Shown: positions 35,751 through 46,177, numbered from the stretch's first letter. The stretch: DNA of 64,000 bases from an uncultured Carboxylicivirga sp. (GCF_963674565.1 NZ_OY771430.1:5766001-5830000); one strand, 5' to 3'. Notes: a model not told the origin generated them from the sequence alone. Numbers and translations are program-made.

Positions 35751-38663
35751 ATGAAAAAAATAGGTTTACTTTTTAAACTCTTTATGGCTCTGATTGCACT
35801 TGTAATAGGAGCCAATTCAGTTTCGGCACAAACGACCGATACAATTGGGTTGTTTAATCCTGCCTTATCAGCCAGACACATTGTGTATTCTGAATTGATG
35901 TTGTATGATGTAGATGAAGATGGAAATTTTGATGCTTCATTTGTATTGTCGCAAGATACTGTTAAAGCCTGGAGTGACTATTCAACTTCTTTAGCTTTTT
36001 ATGATGAAGGATTCTTGATTAGAAATGGTGGTGGTTTTACAAGTTCTAATACCATTATTCCAGTTGCAGGAGAAATTACAAAAGTTTGGACAGCTGTTGA
36101 TGTAGCTAACATGACCTACAAAACGTATGTGCAGGTAGGTGATATGGAGTATCCTGAATTGGTTTACAATGGTGATGCTGCTTTTAGAAATACTGCCATT
36201 ACAGCTTTAAACTATTGGTCAACATTACACAATCCAGATAGTGAACCAGATTCAGTAGCAGTAAAAACTATTGAATTACAAACAAGTAGTGATGCTACTT
36301 TAAGAAGTGTTGCTGGAAGTGTTGGTACTATTGAGTATTTTGCCGATTATCAGGAGTATGTTCTAACTGTTCCTTACGGTACAACTGAAGTTACCATGGA
36401 TGTGGTTGCAAATGGTATTGGAGCAAGTGCTCAGATTTCTGATGGTTCTGTTGTTTACGAAAACGGTGTAGTTACGATTCCTTCAGATGGTATTGATTTG
36501 TATATCTGGGTTGATGCATTTGATGGTACTCAAAATGAATATATTCTAACAATTAATGTTGATCAGGGTGCTGTAAATCCAAATTTAAGTGATATTCAAT
36601 TATCAACAGGTAGATTAACTGCTACTTTTGATGCTAATGTTACCGAATATACCGCATTTGTTCCTTATGGTACTTCCAATGTTGTTGTTACAGGTGTTCC
36701 TGCATGGTCGGGAGCAAGTGTAGCTGGCGATGGTGAAATTACATTAACTGACGGTGCAGGTGCTGCAACTATTATGGTTACCTCAGAAACAGGTGGTTTT
36801 ACCAATACTTACACTGTAAATATTTATGAATCTGAAATTAGAACCGGACAAGATTTTTATATTGAACAAGAAGTGTCTGGATTGGTAATCGGAGCTGGTG
36901 TTACTTTGCAGGAAGCTACAAAAGATGAACCTACACAATTATTGCAAATTGAAGCAAGTGGTGTAGATGATCAATATTTTATCAAAAATCAGGATAATCA
37001 ATATTTGACTCAATCTCCTTCAAATACATGGAATTTGTTAATGACTGATAACCTGACTCAAGATTTGGATAGTTGTCGTTTTGTTATTGAGGAATTTGAA
37101 CCAGGTAAAGTTAGAATTACTTCAGTTGCTAAATCAGAACTTACTAATAAGTATATTGCAACAGATGGAACAAGTGTTGGCAATTCATTGTATTCTGATA
37201 AGGGAGCGACAAATGAAAGAGGCGTTTGGATCTTTAAAACTGCCGATGAAGTTTTCCCTCGCGATGCTTATTTAGTTGATTTAACTGTTGATGATTTGTC
37301 ATTATATCCAGCATTCAGTGCTTCAAAAACTGAATATCATGTTACGCTACCTGCTGGAACAAGCTCTGTTACAATCGGTGCTACTGCAGAAGAAAATGAT
37401 GCTGTTATTACAGGTGCAGGCACAGTGTCTACTGCTGCAAATCAGGGAATGTTTACTGTAAGTGTTACTACTGCTGATGATTTGTATTCAAAAGTTTATA
37501 CAATCGAGTATATTAAAGATACACCACTTACCTTGATGCACTCATATACTTTTGCAGACGGAACTGCTGAAGATGTTGTCGGAGATGCTGATGGTTATGT
37601 TCAGGGCGGAAGTATTATGGAAGGTGTTTATATGGCAGAAACTCTTGGAGATTATATTGATTTCCCGGCTGCGGATATAGCAATTAACACTTATCCTACT
37701 ATTTCATTCGAGTACTTTATTGCAGCTGGTGCTAATGAGGGAACTGCAACAATGATTTCGTACTTTGGTGATAATATCAATACTTATGGCGTAAACGGTG
37801 TATTCACTTCAGCTAAGAGTAGAGTAGCTATCTCATGTTTGAATGAAGGTTCTCCATGGAGTGCAGAGTCTGGAGCTAGCGGACCAAGCGTTGATGATGG
37901 TAACTTCTATCATGTTGTAAATGTTTTAAGCAACGATTCAATTGCCATGTATGTGAATGGTACATTTGTTGCTTCGGCAGATTTATCTGACGATAACAAG
38001 ATTTATAATCTAAGTAACGCATTTGCATATTTATGTAAGTCTGGATATTCAGGTGATAACACATGGTTAGGTTCTGTATACGAGTTTAATATTTACAGTG
38101 GAATGATGACAGTTGCAGAAGCTCTTGAGAAATATTACATGTATAATCCAGCTAGTGCTTCAACTGATGCTACATTAAGTGACTTAACAGTTGATAATGC
38201 TACAATTGAAGGTTTTAATCCTGCTAATTTGAACTATGTTGTTTCTTTGGAAGATGGATCATCAGTTCCAACAATAGCAGGTACTGCAAAAGTTTCAGGA
38301 GCAGTTGTATCATCCGTTAGTCAAGCTACTTCGTTCCCAGGTGTTGCTACTATTGAAGTAACCGCTGCAGATGGAGTTACTAAAAATACTTATACAGTAG
38401 AATTTGAAGTAGCTACTGGTATTGGTAAGGCTGCTAATGAAGGTGCTGTTAAAGTTTATCCTACGGTTTCATCGGGCGAATTTACTATAGAAATGGAAGG
38501 AATGTCATCCGTTATTTCTGTTTATGATCTTGCAGGAGGACTTGTTAAACAAGTTAAATCAAATGCAAAAAGTGAAATTATCTCAATTGACCAAAATGGT
38601 ATGTATATCGTTAAGGTTGAAGTTGATGGAGTAAGTGAATTATTTAAGGTATTTAAGAAATAA
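35751..38663 (+). CDS. Multidomain surface protein A: cadherin-like/trefoil-like/LamG with T9SS sorting tail
   Basis: This 970-residue protein has the signal peptide MKKIGLLFKLFMALIALVIGANSVSAQ. A unique N-terminal region (about 28-170) is followed by two cadherin-like beta-sandwich repeats (about 172-270 and 275-362, TEYTAFVPYGTSNVVVTGVP). A beta-trefoil/ricin-like segment (about 366-500, QYFIKNQDNQYLT) and another cadherin-like repeat (508-590) come next. A LamG/concanavalin-like module (594-800, TLMHSYTFADGTAEDVVG), a fourth cadherin-like repeat (806-888) and a T9SS type-A sorting domain (from about 890, KVYPTVSSGEFTIEM to KVFKK) complete it. No catalytic motif is seen. It should be exported by the type IX system and either anchored or released. 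Glycan binding or adhesion is inferred from the folds. Confidence 0.8.
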   Translation: MKKIGLLFKLFMALIALVIGANSVSAQTTDTIGLFNPALSARHIVYSELMLYDVDEDGNFDASFVLSQDTVKAWSDYSTSLAFYDEGFLIRNGGGFTSSNTIIPVAGEITKVWTAVDVANMTYKTYVQVGDMEYPELVYNGDAAFRNTAITALNYWSTLHNPDSEPDSVAVKTIELQTSSDATLRSVAGSVGTIEYFADYQEYVLTVPYGTTEVTMDVVANGIGASAQISDGSVVYENGVVTIPSDGIDLYIWVDAFDGTQNEYILTINVDQGAVNPNLSDIQLSTGRLTATFDANVTEYTAFVPYGTSNVVVTGVPAWSGASVAGDGEITLTDGAGAATIMVTSETGGFTNTYTVNIYESEIRTGQDFYIEQEVSGLVIGAGVTLQEATKDEPTQLLQIEASGVDDQYFIKNQDNQYLTQSPSNTWNLLMTDNLTQDLDSCRFVIEEFEPGKVRITSVAKSELTNKYIATDGTSVGNSLYSDKGATNERGVWIFKTADEVFPRDAYLVDLTVDDLSLYPAFSASKTEYHVTLPAGTSSVTIGATAEENDAVITGAGTVSTAANQGMFTVSVTTADDLYSKVYTIEYIKDTPLTLMHSYTFADGTAEDVVGDADGYVQGGSIMEGVYMAETLGDYIDFPAADIAINTYPTISFEYFIAAGANEGTATMISYFGDNINTYGVNGVFTSAKSRVAISCLNEGSPWSAESGASGPSVDDGNFYHVVNVLSNDSIAMYVNGTFVASADLSDDNKIYNLSNAFAYLCKSGYSGDNTWLGSVYEFNIYSGMMTVAEALEKYYMYNPASASTDATLSDLTVDNATIEGFNPANLNYVVSLEDGSSVPTIAGTAKVSGAVVSSVSQATSFPGVATIEVTAADGVTKNTYTVEFEVATGIGKAANEGAVKVYPTVSSGEFTIEMEGMSSVISVYDLAGGLVKQVKSNAKSEIISIDQNGMYIVKVEVDGVSELFKVFKK

Positions 38664-38683
38664 CTTACAATAAAGATTTAATC

Positions 38684-38720
38684 AAAGGGTGGTTCGTAAT
38701 TCACGAACCGCCCTTTTTTT
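38684..38720 (+). terminator. Strong intrinsic terminator after protein A
   Basis: A 14-base stem (38684-38697 with 38703-38716, one G-T pair) with a five-base loop leads into a T-run to 38720, 20 bp after the stop codon. Confidence 0.92.
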
Positions 38721-39209
38721 GTGTTCAGATTCGAATATGAAATCAATGAATAAATAAAACTATTATTTGATTTGATATTAAAAACTATTTTTTTTCGGTT
38801 TAAGATTACCTGTTAACTCTCCCTATCATTCTACTAATTCGATATTACCTCTCATTCTTTTTTTTGTATTGTTGTTAATTGGGATTACAATTTTATTGTG
38901 TACTAACATAAATGTGGACGGGCTTCTTGACTTCATAAAGTGTTAACAACTGTTTATATGTATTAATAATTGATAAATCATTTTTATGGGATAAGGGTTT
39001 GTTTTTTAAGTTAATATGATTTTATCTACGAATTTACATTCAAATAAATGACATTATTCATCGAATTTGTATCATTCAAAAATTAGGAGATTGGTTAATA
39101 TTGATCTACACGTAATCCAATGTGAAATAGGAACTCCATTTAACTGGTAATTCGAATTTTTTACTATTAGTTATATAAACCTCAAGATGTCTAATTAAAT
39201 CAGCTAACT
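38721..39209. other. AT-rich intergenic region between LamG genes A and B
   Basis: About 490 bp with no credible ORF and no clear promoter consensus or repeat that I can pick out. It presumably carries the promoter of the next gene. Confidence 0.5.
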
Positions 39210-42200
39210 ATGAAAAAAAGATCTTTACTAAAACAAATTTGCCTTGCAGTTTTAGTTGTTAGTGCTATGTTTTCAATGTCATTGTCGGCACAGACGTTAA
39301 AACATTCATACACATTTGAAGATGGTACTTATGATGCCACTACTGTATTTGACCAGGAAGGAACTTTAAACGGAACCTTTGTTGGAGATAAAATCTCAGT
39401 AGCCGATGGTAAATGTATTGTTTCGGGTGCAACAGCAAGTACTGATGGGTATATCGAATTTGATCCAGTTGCTTTGGCTTTGAATACATACTCAGCTATT
39501 ACATTGGAGGCTTTTGTTATTGCAGGGAATCAAGAAAATGTTGGAAAATTTACTATGATTACCTATTATGGCACATCAACTGCAGGTAGCGGTTGTTTAT
39601 GGTATCAGCCAACACGTTCAGGCAATCAATCCAGAGTAGAAGTAAATAATACTTCAACTACTATTACGGCCAGTTTGGATGGAACAGAATTAGATGATGG
39701 TAAGAGTCATCATGTTGTATGTGTTCTTAATGATGCAGCATTAACATATTATTTGGATGGTAATGTGGTTGCAGAAATTTCTACTGCAGGAGCTGATTAT
39801 ATTAGCACCATTGGGACCGATGTTGCATATTTATTTAAAGGTGTATGGAACGATCCAAATTATAATGGTAAACTAGACGAATTTAATATCTATGATGGTG
39901 CAATGGATGCCACCACCGTAATGAGTCGTTTCATTAATTACGTAGGTGAAGACTATATAAATGCAAATCTTGGATCTTTATCTGCTGATAAAGGAGTGTT
40001 TGATCCTGCCTTTGATCCTGCTGAAGTGGATTATTATATGTATGTACCATATGGTACTACCCAATCACAGTTTACAATCGTTCCTGAAGCTGATGTTGCC
40101 ACCTATCTTGTTTATGATATTAATGATGGTACAGAGTTCACAAATGATTTGGTTACTTACGATGCTAACGGAATAGATATTGGAATAAAAGTAACTGCTT
40201 TAAGTGGTACAACAAAAACTTATTATGTATCTATTTATGTTTCTGATGGAACTGATGATGCTAGTTTAAAAGATATTCAATTGTCTGTTGGAGCATTGGA
40301 TCCGGTCTTTAATCCGGAAACTAAAGCGTATGAAGTTATTGTTCCAGAAGGTAGCACGTCGGTTGATGTTACAGGTGTGCCAAATTATCCAGATGCAACT
40401 GTTTCAGGTAATGGAGCTGTCTCTTTAACAAATGGATCAGGAAGTGTTACATTAGGTATTACCTCTCAAGATACCCAAGTGTCTGATAGTTATTCGATAA
40501 CTTTTGTTCCTGCTGATGGAACTAATTATGCAATGAGTTTACCTGGGGTTAATGGTGAAGAAAGTAATATTGATATTTCTGGACTTAACCTAAGTACATT
40601 GCCATATACAATTGAAATGTGGTTTAAACCCGAAGCAATTCCTCAGCCAGATTATGCTGCTCTTTTAATTAATGCTAATGGTTCACCAAATGATGGTATA
40701 TGTTATGTAGGATGGCAAACTAGCTATGATGCTTTAAGGTTAAATGCCACAGGTGACGGAGATGGATATGCCGGACCTACTGTCACTCATGAAGTAACAG
40801 ATGGATGGCATCATGTAGCCGCTATTGTTACTGAAAAATCAAGGACATTGATCTTAGATGGTATAGAATACACCGAAGCCGCAAATTTTACGCCTATTAA
40901 TTGGAGCGAAAATAAAACATACATTGGAACATGGGATGGTTATTGGTCTCGTACTTTCCAAGGATTAGTCGATGATGTTAAAATCTGGAATGATTCCATT
41001 TCCCCGGAATTACTAAGTCAGAATAAATATCAGTCACTCAATGGCGATGAAGCTAACTTAGTTGCTTATTATAATTTCGATTTAAATAACCCAAGTCAGG
41101 CTGTCGATTTATCTTCTGGAATGAATCATGGATTAATAACTGGCGGAACATATGTGCCCTCTTTTGTTCATGCTAATTTAGAGATTTCTTCACTTGCTGT
41201 CTCTTCGGGTAAAGTATATCCATCTGTTTCTGCAGGTCAGTATGAATATCATGCTTTATTGGACGCAGGTATAACTAGTTTTGATTTAGATGTAATAGCA
41301 GCTGATGCAACCGCCATTGTGACTGGAGATGGAACAATAACAGTGGCTCCGGAAGGATCGGGTATTGTAACTTTTACTGTTACATCAGCCGATGGTAAAA
41401 ACTCCCAGGATTATACTCTGGCTTATCAATTGGATAATGCATTGACTTTAATGCATTCTTATACTTTTGCTGATGGAACTGCTGAAGATGTAGTTGGTGA
41501 TGCTGATGGTTATGTTTACGGTGGTACTATTGTTTCTGGTGTATATCAAGCTGGTACATTGGGGGATTATATTGAATTTCCAGCGGCTGATATTGCAATC
41601 AATACTTATCCAAGTGTAACATTTGAATACTTTATAGCTAACGATTCCGAAACAGCTAATCCTAATAATGCAACAATGCTTTCTTACTTCGGCGATGTTG
41701 TAAACGGTTTAGGAGCTAATGGTGTATTTACTTCTGTAAAAAGCAGGGTAGCTATATCCTGTTTAAATGAAGGAGCTCCATATAATTCGGAGTCAGGCTA
41801 TAGTGGCTCAGATCTAACAGATGATGGTAATTTCTATCATATGGTGAATGTTTTAACCAACGATTCAATTTCCATGTACATTAATGGGCAGTTTATTGGG
41901 GCAGGTGACTTAACAGACAATAATAAGGTTTATAATTTGAGTAATGCATATGCATACTTGTGTAAGTCTGGTTATACTTCAGATAACACCTGGTTAGGTT
42001 CGGTATATGAATTCAATGTTTACAGTGGTATGATGACTGTTGGTGAAGCTGCTGAGAGATATGCATTCTTTAATGTTGACTCAGAAACAACTGATGCTAC
42101 TTTAGCAGATCTTACAATTGATGATTCGAGTCTGGAAGGATTCAATTCGGCAAATCTAAACTATACTGTTGCTGTTGCTGAAGGCTCTATACCTGTTGTT

Positions 42201-42587
42201 GCTGGTACTGTTAAGGTAGCGGGTGCTAATATTACCAATGTGGTACAGGCAACTACTGTGCCTGGTACAGCTACTATTGAGGTGACTGCAGCAGATGGTA
42301 CAACAAAAAATACTTACACTATCGATTTTGAGATCGCTACCGGAATTGGCAAAGATTCAAAAGAAAGTACGATCAAAGTTTATCCAACGGTTACTTCAGG
42401 AGAATTTACTGTGGAAATGGATGGACATTCTTCAGTTATTTCAGTTTATAATCTAGCAGGTGGATTGGTAAAACAAATAGATACTAATGCTGCTCGTGAA
42501 ATTATTTCACTCGCTCAAAGCGGTATGTACTTAATTAAAGTTTCAACTGCTTCATCAGAAAAGATATTTAAAGTGTTTAAAAAATAA
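39210..42587 (+). CDS. Multidomain surface protein B: three LamG modules, cadherin-like repeats, T9SS tail
   Basis: This 1125-residue paralogue of the flanking genes begins MKKRSLLKQICLAVLVVSAMFSMSLSAQ. LamG-like module 1 spans about residues 29-240 (LKHSYTFEDGTYDATTVFD). Cadherin-like repeats lie at 248-345 and 347-432. A second, divergent LamG (about 438-645, YTIEMWFKPEAIPQPDYAAL) sits where A and C have a trefoil-like segment. A further cadherin-like repeat (655-740), LamG 3 (745-955, nearly the same as the LamG in A), another cadherin-like repeat (962-1045) and a T9SS tail ending KIFKVFKK follow. No enzyme motif is visible. Surface glycan binding is the best guess. The extra LamG explains its greater length. 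Confidence 0.8.
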   Translation: MKKRSLLKQICLAVLVVSAMFSMSLSAQTLKHSYTFEDGTYDATTVFDQEGTLNGTFVGDKISVADGKCIVSGATASTDGYIEFDPVALALNTYSAITLEAFVIAGNQENVGKFTMITYYGTSTAGSGCLWYQPTRSGNQSRVEVNNTSTTITASLDGTELDDGKSHHVVCVLNDAALTYYLDGNVVAEISTAGADYISTIGTDVAYLFKGVWNDPNYNGKLDEFNIYDGAMDATTVMSRFINYVGEDYINANLGSLSADKGVFDPAFDPAEVDYYMYVPYGTTQSQFTIVPEADVATYLVYDINDGTEFTNDLVTYDANGIDIGIKVTALSGTTKTYYVSIYVSDGTDDASLKDIQLSVGALDPVFNPETKAYEVIVPEGSTSVDVTGVPNYPDATVSGNGAVSLTNGSGSVTLGITSQDTQVSDSYSITFVPADGTNYAMSLPGVNGEESNIDISGLNLSTLPYTIEMWFKPEAIPQPDYAALLINANGSPNDGICYVGWQTSYDALRLNATGDGDGYAGPTVTHEVTDGWHHVAAIVTEKSRTLILDGIEYTEAANFTPINWSENKTYIGTWDGYWSRTFQGLVDDVKIWNDSISPELLSQNKYQSLNGDEANLVAYYNFDLNNPSQAVDLSSGMNHGLITGGTYVPSFVHANLEISSLAVSSGKVYPSVSAGQYEYHALLDAGITSFDLDVIAADATAIVTGDGTITVAPEGSGIVTFTVTSADGKNSQDYTLAYQLDNALTLMHSYTFADGTAEDVVGDADGYVYGGTIVSGVYQAGTLGDYIEFPAADIAINTYPSVTFEYFIANDSETANPNNATMLSYFGDVVNGLGANGVFTSVKSRVAISCLNEGAPYNSESGYSGSDLTDDGNFYHMVNVLTNDSISMYINGQFIGAGDLTDNNKVYNLSNAYAYLCKSGYTSDNTWLGSVYEFNVYSGMMTVGEAAERYAFFNVDSETTDATLADLTIDDSSLEGFNSANLNYTVAVAEGSIPVVAGTVKVAGANITNVVQATTVPGTATIEVTAADGTTKNTYTIDFEIATGIGKDSKESTIKVYPTVTSGEFTVEMDGHSSVISVYNLAGGLVKQIDTNAAREIISLAQSGMYLIKVSTASSEKIFKVFKK

Positions 42588-42612
42588 AAAAAATAGAGTT
42601 TTTCTTAATTGT

Positions 42613-42645
42613 AAAGAAGAGGTCTTTGAGGCCTCTTCTTTTTTT
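42613..42645 (+). terminator. Intrinsic terminator after protein B
   Basis: AAAGAAGAGG (42613-42622) pairs with CCTCTTCTTT (42632-42641) and runs into a T-run to 42645, 25 bp after the stop codon. Confidence 0.88.
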
Positions 42646-42664
42646 GTTTTATGTTAATGATTAT

Positions 42665-42739
42665 GGACATGTAATAAATTGAATTATTAATTACATGTCC
42701 TGTTGTGGTTAATGATTAGTCCATTTGCTGACATGTAAT
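42665..42739. repeat. Three copies of the decamer GACATGTAAT upstream of gene C
   Basis: GACATGTAAT occurs at 42666-42675 and 42730-42739 on the + strand and inverted at 42690-42699. The first two form an 11-bp perfect inverted repeat (42665-42675 with 42690-42700). The cluster lies 225-300 bp before the start of protein C. The spacing and palindromic ACATGT core look like a regulator binding array, though no such regulator is known to me. Confidence 0.55.
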
Positions 42740-42965
42740 ATAAACAAAATCAGCAGAGTGTGGTTTATGTGATATGGATAGTTATAAGTTAAATGAATTG
42801 TTAAATTTTACAGGGGTTAAAACGTTTTTGCATCTATTTTTTTACGGGTGATGAATTTTTAATGTTATATGACGAAAAAGTGACAGTCCTGAAATATCAT
42901 TAATTGATACATTGCAACACAAATTAACATTTTAAAGGGGATGAATTTTTTAAATTAAGCTAACT

Positions 42966-45900
42966 ATGAAAAAAAGATTTTTACTTCAAACATTTTGGTT
43001 TTTTATCTTGATTCTTGGTGTTAGTGTTTCACCAGCTTTGGGGCAAACATTAATGCATTCTTATTCTTTTGAAGAAGGTACTTATGATGAGACCTCTGTT
43101 TATGATCAGACAGGTTCAGTAAATGGTACCTTAGTAGGTACTCCTAGTATTGTAAACGGCGAACTTGTATTTGACTCTAATGGCGACTATGTTACTTTTG
43201 ATGGTTCTGCTTTAGATTTAAACTCTTATACAGGTGGAATTACCATTGAGTTTATGTATAATTCATCAGTAGGTGCAAATGATGGGCACTGGAACTGGTT
43301 TACATATTTTGGTGGAGCAGAAGGTGCCAGTAGTATTATGGCTGGTGTTAATACCTGGGGGCAATTCAGAGTCTATAAAAATAATACAGACCCAAAGATT
43401 CTGGTTGATAGTAAAGATGATGCTAAATATCATCATGCTGTTGTTATTATGACCGACGCTAAGATTGCCATGTATGTTGACGGGGCACTTATTGGCGAAC
43501 AAGCAACTGCCACTTATGCAATTGATGCAGCCTATGCATACCTTGGACGTGCATATTGGAACGATCCAACATGGGAAGGCGTGATTGATCAATTCAATAT
43601 CTATCAGGGAGAAATGGATGCCACTACTGTCATGAGTAACTTTATCAATTATGTTGGTGAAGATTATGTGAATGCTGATTTAGCTGTTTTGTCAGCTGTA
43701 CCAGGTGAAATGACACCTGCATTTGATCCTCAAGTACTAGAGTATGATTTATATGTGCCTTATGGATCAACTGAAGCTGTTTTCACAGTAGAGACTGCTG
43801 CAGGAGTAGCAACTTATGAAATGACTACAGGAGCTGGTGCAATTGTTGGAGAAGATGGTGTTGTAACCTTCGATGAATTTGGTGAAGATGTGGAAATTGC
43901 AGTTGCAGCTTTAAGTGGAAATGAAAAATTCTATTATGTATATATCAATCTTAATGATGGTACAACCTCAGAAAGATTATCAGATATTCAGGTAGCAGGA
44001 GGGACTTTGGTTACAGATTTCGATCCTGATGTTACAGATTATAACGTTAGAGCTGATTATGGTGCGACTTCTGTTACATTAACCGGAGTGCCTATGTGGG
44101 CTAATGCTACAGTTACCGGTGATGGTACAATTAATCTTACTGATGGAGCTGCTACTGCAACTATTCATGTGGTTTCTGAAGATGGTTTAAGTGAAATGGA
44201 TTACAATTTGAATATTTATGCTACTGATGTTCAGGTTAATACTAATTACTACATTCAACACGAACTATCAGGTTATGTTATTGGCGAAAGAGAAGATACT
44301 TACATCCGTCTTTATGAACCATTAAAAGACGAAACCAGTCAGATTATTCAATTCAAAGAGTCTGATGTTGCAGGTCAATATTATATACAGAACAATGATG
44401 GTAATTACCTGAGATTGGCACTTGCTTCCGGTACTAATGTATGGGATATGGTAATGGATGCTGAGTTAACAGGTGATCTTGATAGTTGTAAATTTGAATT
44501 GGACGAATTCGAAAAAGGAAGATTCAGAATTGTATCAGTTGCCAGAGCAAATGATTTCGAAAATGTTTTCATGGGAACAAACGATTCGAATTTAGGAACA
44601 GGTATATATTCCGATAAGTGGCTTGGTAATGACCTGGCTGTTTGGTCAATCATTTCACCAGATCAGGTAGAAACTCAGTATAACACCTATTTGGCTTCAT
44701 TAAGTATTGGAGGTAATGAATTGTATCCTGTATTTGACCCTTACGTAAATGAGTATCGTGTTGTATTACCTGAAGGAACTACTGAATTTATTCTTGATGC
44801 AGTAGCTCAGGATGCTACTTGTACAATAAGTGGTGATGGTACAATAGATGTATCAACTGTGAAGAAAGGTAGTGTAACTATTACTGTTACTGCAACCAAT
44901 ACATCATATACACGCGACTATGTAATCAAATATCATGTGTATAACGAAGATTTTGCATTAATGCATTCTTATACTTTCCTTGATGGAACAGCTAAAGATG
45001 TAGTTGGTGGTGCTGATGGTATCATTCACGGTGGAACCATTACTGAGGGTATGTATAATGCCGGTACACTTGGTGATTATATTGAACTTCCTGCAGGTGA
45101 TATCGCTATTAATACCTATGCAAGTATAACTTTTGAGCATTTTATTGTGGATGATCCAAATACTACCAATGCTAACTTAAATACAATGGTAACTTCATTT
45201 GGTAATTCAGGTACTTATGGTTACGATTATATTTTTACTGCTACCAAGAGTAGAGCTGCTATATCATGTCAGAATTCTGGCAGTCCATGGAGTTCTGAAT
45301 CGGGTGCTGATGGTTCTAGTGTTGATGACGATAATAAAGGTATGCATCATTTAGTCACAATTATAACAAAAGATGCTATCAAATTATATCTGGATGGAGT
45401 AATGCAAAGTGCCGGTGCTTTAACTACAACAAATGGAGTAGTTTATTTAAGTGATGCTTATGCATATATCTGTAAGTCAGTTTATCCTGGTGACAATACA
45501 TGGTTAGGATCAATATATGAGTTTAATATTTATGCGGGAGTAATGGATGATGCTTCCATTCTGTTAAATGCTTCTAATGGTCCACAAGGTTATGCCGGTA
45601 CGGATGCTACTTTGAGCGATTTGGCTGTTGATGGTGTAACAATTGATGGATTTGCTCCAACAACATACGATTATACCGTTTCAGTTGCAGCAGGATCAGA
45701 TCCAGCAATTACACTGGCAACAAATGATGCAAATGCAACTTATACAATTGATGGTCCAGCATCTATTCCTGGTGTTGCCACTATTGTTGTAACAGCTGCA
45801 GATCTTACAACTAAAAAAACATATACAATAACATTTGATGTTGCTTCAGGAATTGATCTTGGAAGTAAGCAAAGTTCAAGTAAAGTTTATCCAACAGTTT

Positions 45901-46094
45901 CAAGAGGAGAATTTACTGTTGAAATGGAAGGTGCATCATCAATGATTACTGTTTATGATTTGGCCGGTGGTTTAGTTAAGCAAGTTAAAACTGCTGCTAA
46001 ACGTGAGGTGATTTCATTAAGTCAAAAAGGTATGTACCTTGTTAAGGTTGAATCTGATGGAAAATCAGAATTGTTTAAAGTATTTAAGAAATAA
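42966..46094 (+). CDS. Multidomain surface protein C: LamG/cadherin-like/trefoil-like with T9SS tail
   Basis: This 1042-residue third paralogue has the signal peptide MKKRFLLQTFWFFILILGVSVSPALGQ. LamG-like module 1 is at about 28-235 (LMHSYSFEEGTYDETSVYDQ), cadherin-like repeats at 238-330 and 335-420, and a trefoil-like segment at 425-570 (QYYIQNNDGNYLRLA) resembling the one in A. Another cadherin-like repeat (575-660), LamG 2 (663-865, LMHSYTFLDGTAKDVVGGAD), a last cadherin-like repeat (875-958) and a T9SS type-A tail (KVYPTVSRGEFTVEM to KVFKK) follow. The bases around its start codon (gctaactATGaaaaaaag) are the same as for B, which suggests recent tandem duplication. Function is unknown. 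Confidence 0.8.
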   Translation: MKKRFLLQTFWFFILILGVSVSPALGQTLMHSYSFEEGTYDETSVYDQTGSVNGTLVGTPSIVNGELVFDSNGDYVTFDGSALDLNSYTGGITIEFMYNSSVGANDGHWNWFTYFGGAEGASSIMAGVNTWGQFRVYKNNTDPKILVDSKDDAKYHHAVVIMTDAKIAMYVDGALIGEQATATYAIDAAYAYLGRAYWNDPTWEGVIDQFNIYQGEMDATTVMSNFINYVGEDYVNADLAVLSAVPGEMTPAFDPQVLEYDLYVPYGSTEAVFTVETAAGVATYEMTTGAGAIVGEDGVVTFDEFGEDVEIAVAALSGNEKFYYVYINLNDGTTSERLSDIQVAGGTLVTDFDPDVTDYNVRADYGATSVTLTGVPMWANATVTGDGTINLTDGAATATIHVVSEDGLSEMDYNLNIYATDVQVNTNYYIQHELSGYVIGEREDTYIRLYEPLKDETSQIIQFKESDVAGQYYIQNNDGNYLRLALASGTNVWDMVMDAELTGDLDSCKFELDEFEKGRFRIVSVARANDFENVFMGTNDSNLGTGIYSDKWLGNDLAVWSIISPDQVETQYNTYLASLSIGGNELYPVFDPYVNEYRVVLPEGTTEFILDAVAQDATCTISGDGTIDVSTVKKGSVTITVTATNTSYTRDYVIKYHVYNEDFALMHSYTFLDGTAKDVVGGADGIIHGGTITEGMYNAGTLGDYIELPAGDIAINTYASITFEHFIVDDPNTTNANLNTMVTSFGNSGTYGYDYIFTATKSRAAISCQNSGSPWSSESGADGSSVDDDNKGMHHLVTIITKDAIKLYLDGVMQSAGALTTTNGVVYLSDAYAYICKSVYPGDNTWLGSIYEFNIYAGVMDDASILLNASNGPQGYAGTDATLSDLAVDGVTIDGFAPTTYDYTVSVAAGSDPAITLATNDANATYTIDGPASIPGVATIVVTAADLTTKKTYTITFDVASGIDLGSKQSSSKVYPTVSRGEFTVEMEGASSMITVYDLAGGLVKQVKTAAKREVISLSQKGMYLVKVESDGKSELFKVFKK

Positions 46095-46112
46095 CTTAAT
46101 TTCAGATAATAG

Positions 46113-46142
46113 AAAGGGCTGCCATTTGGCAGCCCTTTTTTT
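46113..46142 (+). terminator. Strong intrinsic terminator after protein C
   Basis: AAAGGGCTGCC (46113-46123) pairs with GGCAGCCCTTT (46128-46138) around an ATTT loop and continues as a T-run to 46142. Confidence 0.93.
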
Positions 46143-46177
46143 ATGCTGTTTATTGAGTAAAAGTAGTCTGATTAAAC

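Noticed and set aside
39210..46094. Repeated segments in the LamG genes as a CRISPR or simple tandem repeat array
   Set aside because: The similarity is at the level of protein modules of about 80-210 residues, not short regular DNA repeats with spacers.
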